NCBI GenBank assembly: GCA_030220185.1
Contig: JASPKZ010007250.1
Coordinates: 3,297,501 to 3,361,500 of the forward strand
DNA: 64,000 nucleotides
Direction of reading: 5' to 3'
From: Diploptera punctata
Lineage: Eukaryota; Arthropoda; Insecta; Blattodea; Blaberidae
Positions 28,865 to 37,000 of the stretch are shown here, one piece after another. The stretch's first letter is position 1. The number at the start of each line of letters is the position of its first letter. The notes below the pieces were generated by a model, which was given only the letters and a program-made list of their open reading frames with translations, was not told the DNA's origin and searched no databases. Position numbers and translations under genes: made by a program.

Positions 28865-30660
28865 ATCTTCTTCTTCTTCTTCCTTCCAAGTATTAGGCCA
28901 AGGCTGTTACGATCCTATAGAAAATTTTCCCTCCAGCGTTTCATAGGACGGCCCAGAGATCTTCATCCTCTTGGTATATAATTGAATCAGTCATTTCGAA
29001 AAGGGATCATCTACGAATTTTTGTGAAATTCACTTTTTTCGTTATTCCATGTTAACATATGTCCTTACATCGATTCCGCGTGAGAAATGATCAAATACAC
29101 AATTCTTTTACCACTTTCTGACTTTACCTTTCATGTAGTCATTTCGAAAAAGGATCAACTTGCCGAGTTGTTCCCTTTTCGAACGGACTTATGCACGAAT
29201 ATAATCTTGACTTCAGCTGCATATCTATCCTCTTGCAGTCTTTCTGTGTTATCAGAGTAAACAATATTAAAACCATGCTACAATCGTTATTTATGTATTA
29301 TTTATTTAATGCAAGGCACTCCGTATACAGAGTATGGGTAAAGGTGTTCCAAAAGAACAAAAACATTATTTTGCAATAAATACATTTTACGAATTTGAGT
29401 GTAATAGTGACAAGCCTAGAACCGTAATCGGACGGTAATTCAGTGACACCATTTTCGGGGAACAAGAGTTCAACTTGCTCAAACCAAAGCCCCCAGAAAT
29501 ACTGCAAATACCAGATGTGAAAACACACCCTGCCTACATCAGCAAAGTACCAATCAATCACAAAAAAAATGGATGATGTAAAGAAACTTCATCAGTACAT
29601 TCCAGATATCCATCGACATTTTTATGATGATTTATTCAAATGGCCTATACAGCTGAAGTAGTAGAGAACGCCGAAGATGTTCAATGATGAAATTTTTCGG
29701 ATGTTCTTTTTTTTATAGTCATTTCCAAATGATGAAATGTAATAAAATGTATAGAGTATTATTCCATGTATGTAGTTATTTCGCAATAATATTTTTTCAA
29801 AGAAACATGTTTAATTTTGTAAACGTTTCTTCGTTTATTTTGAAAAGGGATCATCTCTGGAAAATTGTATTTAGTTTTTTGGGAAAACCATAATCAAGAA
29901 AGTCATGTAAATCGGTGAGTGAACGTGAATGGGCATGAAAATTATTCAGTAGAAATTTCAGATTCATAGCTTTATCCTGGACAAACTGAATCAGTTTTTT
30001 CCCTCTCCTGTAAAATTTGATCAGCTGTAGATGATCTCTTTTCGAAATGACTCATTCAATTATAAACAGCTTTGGGGATCCGATTTGAACTCATTCTTTC
30101 AAGATGGTGTTTCCAATTTAGTTGGTACTCTTTAATATAGGCCTATTCCAAAATTGGCATAGTCTTCAATTCTTTTAAGATATCGGTGTTCCTTTTCCGA
30201 TCCCATCTGGTGTAACCTGCTGTTCTGCGCATGAATCTCATTTCACAAGCCGTTATTCTGCTTTCATGTTGTCTTTTTAGTGTCCATGCTTCACTACCAT
30301 AGGTCAACACTGGTCTAGCCAAAGTGTTATATAAACATAATCTGGTGTTTTTTATACAAGGGATGGTTTCATAACTTTATTAATAATTCCCAAACTTTTA
30401 TTATAACTAGTAATTTTTTCAGGGATATCCTTTTCATCCCAGATAGAGAGATAATATCCAAGATATTTAAATTGATTAGATCTCTCTAGAATTTTATTCT
30501 GGAGACAGATTTTACTTTGTATGGAGTCCTTCCCATGAAATGCCATAGCTTTTTTATCACATAATTTAATTTTGCGGGGTAGCAATGTATTTCCATAATT
30601 TTCCATAACTTATCTCTATCAACACGACAAAACGCCTTCTCAAAATCAATAAAATCAACA
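28865..30660 (-). mobile_element. RTE-L LINE copy split by a DNA transposon
   Basis: The 3' end (28865-28983; GAA-type tail seen as TTC units) and the rest (30058-30660) read as one element once the insert 28984-30057 is taken out. The join gives RMSSNRIPKAVYNY then IPRGRRSLGRP. Upstream, the frame 30606-30352 has KKAMAFHGKDSIQSKICLQN and NQFKYLGYYLSIWDEKD. Frameshifts are present. It lacks the YADD block, which would lie just beyond 30660. Confidence 0.75.
28984..30057. mobile_element. DNA transposon with 31-bp inverted ends and AATT duplication
   Basis: The left end begins GAATCAGTCATTTCGAAAAG and the right end, inverted, GAATGAGTCATTTCGAAAAG; 29 of 31 bases match. AATT flanks it on both sides (28980-28983 and 30058-30061). 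The end word recurs inside (AGTCATTTCGAAAAAGGATC near 29139). A plus-strand remnant near 29566-29660 reads KKMDDVKKLHQYIPDIHRHF then YDDLFKWPIQLK. I do not recognise a catalytic domain, and the superfamily is open. Confidence 0.7.
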
Positions 30661-30750
30661 TGCATCTGTAGGTTACATTATAAAGAATTAAGATATAAGA
30701 ACAGAGTTAAGATAAAATCAAATGTTTCATACCTCTCCTCATAAACCTGA

Positions 30751-31352
30751 ACAACAAAAAGAAACTTTTTTTTTGTCTCAGAAAGAAAAATATGTGATTC
30801 TGATAGTATTTTTTCTCCTGAATTCAAATATGATATCGGGTTTTCTACATCACGCAAGGTTTGAAGAAGATTCCACCCTTTTAGCCGGGAACCAAGCATT
30901 TCAGACTGGATTTTGGATAACTTTAAATTTCATATGTGATCGTTAAGATCTTCTTGCGTCAATAAATGAGGCTCAGATGAACAGCTTTGTTCAAAAGTTG
31001 TATCACCAAAATCTGTTTCTTCTTCTTAATTACTTCCATCAGAATCTGAGCTCTCTTCATTTAATGTCATATGTTCTGGAGGCTTTGGTACGGGCAATTC
31101 TTCACAGTGTGGAACTGGTCTCACTGCAGATTGCAAGTCAGGGTACACCACTGTATGTTTTGATTTTCATGTAATCCCTTTAACGTTTGTTAAGCAGAAA
31201 ATAATTATTTAAATCCATTAATTGAAATTGAAATTAAAATAAAAAAACTGTGGGTGATGGAGAAATTCCGATACATATTTGAAAACACGATAAAAAACTG
31301 CATTAAGTACAACTATTGGTAGTCATGAGACAAAAATCATGTTGACCAGTGT
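30751..31352 (-). mobile_element. CACTG-ended DNA element with a different coding part
   Basis: Read on minus it begins CACTGGTCAACATGATTTTT at 31352 and shares the left and right parts with the copies at 1.83 and 18.18 kb. The interior is different: it keeps an upstream coding piece (30855-31165), joined to the common 3' part by what looks like an internal deletion. The extreme right end is damaged (GTTGTTCAG then other sequence). Confidence 0.6.
30855..31165 (-). pseudogene. Middle fragment of the same arthropod repeat-encoded protein
   Basis: The minus strand reads YPDLQSAVRPVPHCEELPVP, PPEHMTLNEESSDSDGSN, a stop, then EETDFGDTTFEQSCSSEPHL and LTQEDLNDHI, a second stop, then KLSKIQSEMLGSRLKGWNLL. 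I recognise these as upstream blocks of the protein whose end is at 1971-2165. Two stops make it a pseudogene. The join after GWNLLQ to non-coding text marks the internal deletion. Confidence 0.6.
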
Positions 31353-31513
31353 AATAGATCTTCTAAGTAGATGGTGATTTCGGGTTCAAGGCAAACCCAT
31401 CCTAAGTACCATTTTGCCACGAACCTGAAATCACGATCTACTTAGAAGATTAATTATGAGGAGATGTATGAAACATTTGATTTTATCTTAAATTAAACCT
31501 CATAGTGATTTAT

Positions 31514-32165
31514 TCCTATCATCATCATCGTCATCATCCATGCAAGTATTAGGCCGTGTGGCCTGTTACAGTCTCAAAGAGGAGTTTTCAATCCAGCGCT
31601 TTTTTGGACGTCCCAGCAATCTTTTGCCTTGGGGGCAGCAACGAAGCATGGCTTTTGAAATTCTATGAGATGACATTCGTTGAAGATAGGCTTTCCATTG
31701 TTCCTGTAGTTTTGTATATGGTGAAGAATGGGTTCTATATCCAACTCTTCCATAATTTCCTCATTTCTTTTATGGTCCCACTTTGTAGAGCCTGCTATAT
31801 GGCGCATAAATCGCATCTCATTTGCTGTTATTCGTCTTTCATCTCTTCTTCATATTGTCCATGCTTCACTACCATATCTTAATACTGGTCTTGCGAAAAC
31901 CTTATAAAGCCGTAATCTTGTGTTCTTCTGTAACAAAGATGGTTTCATTATACTGTTAATTATCCCTGTTGTTTTTGTGAAATTTGTTATTTTCTTTGAT
32001 ATACCAGCTTCATCTTGAAATGTTAAATTATATCCCAAATAATTAAATTAATTTACTCATTCTAAATTTCATCATCCAAAACAATTTTGCTAGGTATAGG
32101 GTATTTCCCACAAAAGGCCATCACTTTAGTTTTCTATGTATTGATTTCCATATTGTACCTTTTTG
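31514..32165 (-). mobile_element. RTE-type LINE copy with (GAT)n tail
   Basis: The minus frames 32038-31850 and 31816-31574 read MGYNLTFQDEAGISKKITNF, TRLRLYKVFARPVLRYGSEA, then MRFMRHIAGSTKWDHKRNEE and LDIEPILHHIQNYR. A CAT-type run on plus (31518-31537) is the tail. It is related to RTE-L but with a GAT and not a GAA tail. Confidence 0.75.
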
Positions 32166-32189
32166 CAATTATATTAAAATAAAAGTTCA

Positions 32190-32236
32190 ATATATATATA
32201 TATATATGGTATGAAAAGAAAAATAAATGCCTGGAC

Positions 32237-32290
<54 letters not shown>
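32190..32290. repeat. Two (TA)n runs around a 34-bp tip of the tRNA palindrome
   Basis: TA runs at 32190-32206 and 32240-32290 enclose TATGGTATGAAAAGAAAAAT and AAATGCCTGGACGGG, the outermost bases of the palindrome family seen at 22.64 and 59.32 kb. The copy stops in the acceptor/T-arm side of the tRNA-like part. Confidence 0.75.
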
Positions 32291-32292
<2 letters not shown>

Positions 32293-32377
32293 CACATAAT
32301 GATAAAATCAAGGAATGGAACCATGAACTTCGAGATTCCAGACGAACCAAGCTTGATTACAAAGTTCTTCAAAAATA

Positions 32378-32495
32378 CAACAGATGGCAGTTTAGAAAAT
32401 GATTCATTCAAAAGAACACCAGATGGCAGTTTAGAAAATAATTCCTTCAAAAGAACACTAGATGGCAGTTTGGATAATTACCGGCAAAAGAAAAA
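32378..32495 (+). repeat. 39-bp minisatellite, three units
   Basis: The unit AGATGGCAGTTTAGAAAATG followed by ATTCATTCAAAAGAACACC occurs about three times; the last unit is shortened. The unit length is a multiple of three, and the plus strand stays open through it (DGSLENDSFKRTP and variants in frame 32227-32520). Function unknown. Confidence 0.75.
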
Positions 32496-32504
32496 AACTG
32501 ACAG

Positions 32505-32650
32505 TTGTGAAAACAGCTGAGGATGGTGACAATGGTCGCTGATACTGCAGTGCTATATTTAAAAAAAACATAGAAGTATGAGGTAAGAAGAAATCATGAT
32601 TCATTTAATTCTTATGAATTGAACCTCATAATGTTAAAAATTCCCAAATG
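32505..32650 (+). mobile_element. PLE-3 end with a degenerate hammerhead core
   Basis: CTGAGGA (32517-32523), a stem GTGAC/GTCGC and GATA in place of GAAA (32541-32544) match the 26.4-kb ribozyme with damage; the cleavage motif is also changed (GCA). The end word ATGAGGTAAGAAGAAATC to ATTGAACCTCATAATG (32577-32640) matches other PLE-3 ends. Confidence 0.5.
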
Positions 32651-32782
32651 TAATATATGAGCATACCCTTGTCTGTGAGAACATTTGAAGAAAAGAAGTA
32701 GGTCTGCATAATTGAAAAATGTTAACCCACTCCATCTCTTAACAATTATTTAATCAGGAATCTAAAAATACAGTAAGGGATA

Positions 32783-33232
32783 TTGATGACTCATGGTTCA
32801 CAGATCGTAAACACATTGGTAAAGGAATGTGGTAACATCTTTCAAAAGTCACATATTGCCACTGCTCTCTCTCTCTCTCTACAATGTGTTCAACATTTTT
32901 TGGATACTTTCTGTTGTAATTTTAGCTGCAAATCTTTCCTAGGCCTCATGTTAATCACAAGGCCTAACATCAGTATTGTTGAACTTCATTCCTATGTTAC
33001 CTTTGTCCAGTTCATGTCTATTCTATTATTTCATAAATCCCTGATTTCTCAGTTGGCTTCACTTTATCTTTTGAATTGCCAAGAAGACTGTTTAAAATTA
33101 ATCGCAAAGTGTAAATCAATCAATGACAAATCCTTTGAATATTTTACTCAAAATCAGAACTGTGATAAAAATATATTGGGTAAACAGTGTTTATTTCAAC
33201 TAGGTTTAAAAAGCATGTACCCTAATTGTTAG
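32783..33232 (+). CDS. Unrecognised 149-codon open frame
   Basis: The frame is open for 149 codons in an A+T-rich context. It begins MMTHGSQIVNTLVKECGNIF and is rich in Leu, Ser and Cys, with a (CT)n microsatellite (32865-32881) coded as SLSL. No motif, signal peptide or neighbour supports a function. It may be a chance frame or part of an unknown element; nothing else was seen in this stretch. Confidence 0.15.
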   Translation: MMTHGSQIVNTLVKECGNIFQKSHIATALSLSLQCVQHFLDTFCCNFSCKSFLGLMLITRPNISIVELHSYVTFVQFMSILLFHKSLISQLASLYLLNCQEDCLKLIAKCKSINDKSFEYFTQNQNCDKNILGKQCLFQLGLKSMYPNC

Positions 33233-33286
33233 AAATATGAAAATAAATAAATATGGAAGGTTCACCCGAATGGGTATTATTCTTTG

Positions 33287-34039
33287 CTATATTTTGAGAT
33301 CGATTTTTGTTCTTTCACGGCACTTGGTGATATGATATTGGTTACATCTCTGTCCGTACAATTCACACACACATTGGTCATTCGGGGTGTGGAATGTCTT
33401 GTTCTTGCATAATTTGTGGTGGAAGCCGTGAATGGCTAGTCTTGTAATGGTGTGTCTCTGCTCCTGATTCTCTTTGGTCCAGTTGCGATCGATCATTGCA
33501 GTCGTCCCATAGAAGTCGATATCTATCTCCGCTCTTTTCATTCTTCTCCGTTCTAGTAGCTTGTTTCTGGCTCCGGTAGATGGTAGGCTGAGTCTCAGAT
33601 CTTCTATGTAAAAAGTTTCCTTGGCCAGCTCATATGCCAGCCTTGATGGAGCATATTTTCCCACTCTGAGGGCACATTTTAGGAACCGTGCCTTGACTTT
33701 CTCAATGCGTTCTAAGTCACTGATTGTTAATTTTTCCCATATTAATTCGAGCCCATACGTGATTATTGGGAATATTGTCGTGTTGAAAAGTGTAGTGGCT
33801 GACGTTAGTGATAAGGATGCAATGTTCTTTATTCTATACATTGCTTTCGTGGCTTCTGTTGTCCTTTCTCGTATGTGGTATCTGAACGAGTTCCCTGCTG
33901 TTTGTAGGGTTATGCCTAGATATCTGAATTTGTTGACTGTTGTTAAACACAATTTCATGTACCCTAATGTAACACAGTTAATAGAATTGAAAAAATGTAG
34001 CATTACCCTTGAGGATGCCTTCACAATAATAAACTTCAT
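33287..34039 (-). pseudogene. LINE C-terminal region with Cys/His motif, 250 codons open
   Basis: The frame reads VNKFRYLGITLQTAGNSF, FNTTIFPIITYGLELIWEKL, KVKARFLKCALRVGKYAPSR, ETFYIEDLRLSLPST, FYGTTAMIDRNWTKENQEQ, ITRLAIHGFHHKLC and ends CVCELYGQRCNQYHITKC. The last block is a C-x-C-x5-C...H-x4-C type motif, common at the end of several LINE proteins. The first 28 or so residues look unrelated, so homology probably starts near 33955. It is unbroken but lacks the polymerase palm and is therefore a fragment. It differs from the RTE families elsewhere in the window. Confidence 0.65.
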
Positions 34040-34690
34040 AATTTATTTTCTTGTCCTAACAATATATGTTAGCAGCACTTTAGCGATCCTAACCTCTAAT
34101 TCTGTAATGTAACATAATGGAAAAACTTTAATAACTGATTTTCACCTATTCAATTAATTCTTCCAAGTTCTGTAGAATCGTAGTGCACAAAAACAAACAC
34201 TTAATGTAATCTTTACCAGGTGGCAGGATACATATGTGAAATTTGGAATGACCAACCTTCACAATAAATTCCCAAACAAGTTTATCAGAAATGGACATAC
34301 ACCAACATCCCTCTTCCTAACGTAACCAAATAAATTACATGCATTATTCAATAAACTATAAATTAATCTTATGTACACTAACTTGTCCCATCAGAACCTA
34401 ACAAAATTAAGTTAATTTCTAGAAATATGATTTGAAATTAATTGTGAATATTGGTCACACCTATTTCACAGATATGTCCTGTCATCTAGAGGAAGTTAAA
34501 TTAAACATTTGCCAATGCACTGCAAATTTGTAGAACTTCATTGATGTACATATTTATGTACATAAATAAATATTTAATAATTGTTAAATTTTTTAAGCAT
34601 CATTGTAACACGATTAAAATAGTATGAAATGTTATTATAAATGAAAAAAAGTATGTAATGCAACAGTGGCATAGGAGTAGTATGGAAAAT
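34040..34690. other. Unassigned A+T-rich spacer
   Basis: Nothing recognisable was seen. Confidence 0.35.
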
Positions 34691-34706
34691 TGGTAATCCT
34701 GTATAT

Positions 34707-34778
34707 TATATTTGAATTTTTCTCTTCAAATATAATTTATCCTTCAATGAGAAGTGTTAAATTAATAATAAAATCGTC
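34707..34778. mobile_element. 72-bp foldback element without tRNA core
   Basis: The element runs from TATATTTGAATTTTTCTCTT through CAAATATAATTTATCCTTCA to ATAATAAAATCGTC. A 12-bp duplication AATCCTGTATAT flanks it (34695-34706 and 34779-34790). The same outer sequence, with a tRNA-like insert of about 115 bases, is at 57949-58142. It is therefore a mobile unit even without the tRNA-like part. Confidence 0.7.
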
Positions 34779-34790
34779 AATCCTGTATAT

Positions 34791-35060
34791 GTTGTGTTGT
34801 TGTTGTTTTCAAATGCTGGGCCTTGGCAATGAAGCCATTAGCGTTCTTGCTCTCCAATATTTCTCTATGGTGGATCCAACAGGTAATACTTCACAGGTTT
34901 GTAGATGTTTGGATTCGTGTAGATTCCTATTTTATATAAATGTTTGGCCAAATAGTCATGTTCTGTAAGCAGTCTAAATTTTGCTACTGTAGTTTTATGT
35001 GGAATTTCTGGAATAATATCTGGCTTCTTTACTAAAATATTCCATTTTTTTGTAATCATG
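34791..35060 (-). mobile_element. LINE 3' end of the RNase H-bearing (Jockey/R1/I-like) kind
   Basis: The minus frame 35071-34865 has AKFRLLTEHDYLAKHLYKIG, matching the T-G-H-D-C-L--HL--IG block near the end of such LINEs (here E for G and Y for C). Beyond the frame, YWRAR-LMASLPRPSI-type text is readable in pieces before an (AAC)n tail (34791-34812 on plus as GTT units). Broken and 5'-truncated. Confidence 0.55.
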
Positions 35061-35094
35061 TATATTAGCACTCCTAACTTATAATTTCAATCAT

Positions 35095-35350
35095 CTATCT
35101 ACTCTATCTTCGGGTTTTTAGAGCTGCTGCTGTCTTCCCGTGCCAAACCTCCAAAGCCTACGATCTTGGGCATCTTCAATGCTTAGCCCTCTAGCTTGAA
35201 TTACTGTCTTCATGTTTTCCTTCCATGTTAACTTTGGTCTCTCTTTTCTTCTTTCTGTTTGGATGCCATTCGTACAGTTGTTTCAGCCATCACTCATATT
35301 CCATTCTTTAAAAATGTCCTAACCACTTTAATTCCTTCTCCTCAATTTAA
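35095..35350 (-). mobile_element. RTE-G LINE 3' end
   Basis: Minus-strand text matches the end of the copy at 53.62-54.49 kb: WKENMKTVIQARGLSIEDAQ, then DRRLWRFGTGRQQQL and AAL-KPEDRVDR, with a GATA-type tail (plus 35095-35105). The two are clearly one family, with this copy older. Confidence 0.75.
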
Positions 35351-35454
35351 TTTCAATCATACTTTTATAATACTGAAAGGCTAACTAACTAACAATTACT
35401 AACTGTCAACAATTAACTATCAGACTACTACATTATTAATTTGAATGTTACCTT

Positions 35455-35545
35455 AGACTAGTTTGGTCCATAATTATATTTTTATAATTAAATTATTTTT
35501 AGTCTGATCATCTTTCCTCAATATTAACATTGATTTGTTCTTAGA
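35455..35545 (-). mobile_element. PLE-4 end, inverted partner
   Basis: On minus it reads AAGAACAAATCAATGTTAAT, ATTGAGGAAAGATGATCAGA and CTAAAAATAATTTAATT, matching 36771-36835 on plus. It abuts the CR1-like tail. The pair is head to head about 1.2 kb apart. Confidence 0.55.
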
Positions 35546-36560
35546 TTTATTTATTTAGCCTGGTGGAGTTAAGGTCATGTGGCCTTCTCTTCCACTCACC
35601 AGGACAAACATATATTACATCAGAATATAACAATCTCAATTAACTCTAATATTAAATACTAAATAAAAATTTGATCAAAAAGATAATATCTATTATTTTA
35701 CGATCTATAATGCAACCAGTTAATGTTATAGTGGAGGAGGACTAAGTTGGCATGATTTCTGCTATCCTTGTCTAGAGAACTGTTCTTCCACCCTTCGCAA
35801 AACACAATGGGCTACCCTTGTAAAATTACTTAGGAATGCTAGAAAAACTCCACCCCTCCCCCATTTCCATCCAGTCACTTTTGTGTCAGGTAATTTTTGT
35901 CAGTGGCGACTGGTTTCATAGTTCTGTTTTAAAAGTGACTGCAGAAAATTGGAGAAGATCGTGTGAACCCACTGAAAAAGATTGAAGAGTCATATTGGCA
36001 TGCAGACTGTTTAATTGACAAAATTAGTGATCGGTTTGGAAAGAAATTTATTACCGACAAAGATGAAAATGAATACATAGAAACTTGCCAGGAATAATCT
36101 TTAGAAGAAGGGAATTCCACCACTGATCTCTGTTCACTACAGGGAGTGTCTGCCCTACCGCTGTCACCATGAAGAGATATGTGTATGAGTGAGAAAGAAG
36201 ATGGTGAGTACTCTCTTTCTCTTTCTAAAATATTCTAGACAAGTTAGCCCTCGTGGACTATAGTTAAAATTAAGACTAAAACTAATAATAAAATGTATAC
36301 AAGCAAGACATATTAAATTGTCCCTGTCTAATGTACATAAAAAAACCAAAGAAAAATAATGAGATATAGAAAACTAATTTTACGTTTGTACAATATTTAA
36401 AACAAAACAAAAGAAAATATTTGTTAATCTTAATATTATTTTCATAAATAATTAAATTTATTAACTGTTAAAACAATACTATCAGTGAGGTGGACAAGCT
36501 AGTTTGCTATTAAATAATTCTTTAATTTGTTTTTGAAGGATGTTATAGTTTGACAGTCTC
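35546..36560 (-). mobile_element. CR1-like LINE 3' end with a 0.5-kb insertion
   Basis: The order on minus matches 20.54-21.74 kb: PTYVRDCQTITSFKNKLKNY (36545-36480), the long untranslated part, and the end GTGAGTGGAAGAGAAGGCCA with an AAAT tail at 35546-35560. Bases about 35737-36243 are absent from the 20-kb copy and carry ACTATA at both edges. This copy lacks the palindrome, the RTE tail and the SINE of the 20-kb copy. Confidence 0.7.
35737..36243 (+). mobile_element. 0.5-kb insertion of unknown type with a 52-codon frame
   Basis: It is inserted in the CR1-like 3' end with ACTATA at both sides. The plus frame 35939-36097 reads LQKIGEDRVNPLKKIEESYW, HADCLIDKISDRFGKKFITD and KDENEYIETCQE and stops. 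The charged, coding-like composition stands out, but I do not recognise the family. It may be a piece of a host or transposon gene carried by a mobile element. Confidence 0.4.
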
Positions 36561-36568
36561 TGACATAG

Positions 36569-36606
36569 GTGGGAACATGTTTCGATTATATCATAATCAT
36601 CATCAG
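36569..36606 (-). ncRNA. Hammerhead ribozyme core, left arm (PLE-4)
   Basis: On minus: CTGATGA (36606-36600), stem II GATTAT/ATAATC (36598-36593 and 36589-36584), GAAA (36583-36580) and GTT (36576-36574). It mirrors the right arm; the loop of stem II differs (GAT for AAT). Confidence 0.45.
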
Positions 36607-36739
36607 CATCTTGCCCAGACTGGTTAGATTTATGTTGCACACCGTGGACGTCAATGTCAGTTTCATCCCGTGGTTGGCCAAAGAGCTGACATCGACATCC
36701 AGGGTGTGCAACATAAATCTAACCAGTCTGGACAAGATG

Positions 36740-36776
36740 CTGATGATGATTATAATATAATCGAAACATGTTCAAG
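36740..36776 (+). ncRNA. Hammerhead ribozyme core, right arm (PLE-4)
   Basis: CTGATGA (36740-36746), stem II GATTAT/ATAATC (36748-36753, 36757-36762), GAAA (36763-36766) and GTT (36770-36772) as cleavage motif. Stem III is two pairs with a 2-base loop, as in PLE-3. Stem I is weak (two pairs visible), so activity is uncertain. Confidence 0.45.
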
Positions 36777-37000
36777 AACAAATCAACATTAATATTTAGG
36801 TAAGATGATCAAACTAAAAATAATTTAATTAAAATAACCTCAAAATATCACTTCCTAAAATAAAATATTATATTTTTATAAATTAAAAGTTAGGGGCACT
36901 AAAGTACAGGATTACATACGAGTGCTAAAGTACAGGTTTATTACATGTTGGTTAATTAATACCTGTTACATTATGTTAGTTTAGGTTCAGATAAAGTTTC

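Larger units (their letters stand above)
30664..31510. mobile_element. PLE-3 end pair, head to head, enclosing a CACTG element
   Basis: The left segment 30664-30750 (minus) and the right segment 31441-31510 (plus) share TATGAGGAGA-GTATGAAACA and TTTGATTTTATCTTAA in inverse sense. The right segment continues TTAAACCTCATAGTGATTT, the PLE-3 end word. Just before it lies a palindrome 31357-31453 with arms AGATCTTCTAAGTAGAT. Between the two ends lies the CACTG-ended element on the minus strand. Confidence 0.5.
36569..36860. mobile_element. PLE-4 palindrome with a hammerhead core in each arm, plus 3' end
   Basis: Arms 36569-36660 and 36690-36776 are inverted copies (AAGATGCTGATGATGATTAT, TGGTTAGATTTATGTTGCAC). 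Each arm, read outward, holds a hammerhead core. The 3' end follows to about 36860: AACAAATCAACATTAATATT, TAAGATGATCAAACTAA and AACCTCAAAATATCACTT, similar in layout to PLE-3 ends. No coding part is present. Confidence 0.55.

Noticed and set aside
31357..31453. A further hammerhead in the 31.4-kb palindrome
   Set aside because: No CTGANGA core is present, although GAAA-like words occur.
33621..34112. 163-codon plus-strand frame
   Set aside because: It is the antisense shadow of the LINE coding region at 33287-34039.
5964..36860. CRISPR array
   Set aside because: Repeats here are eukaryotic microsatellites, SINEs and LINEs; no short regular repeats with unique spacers were seen.
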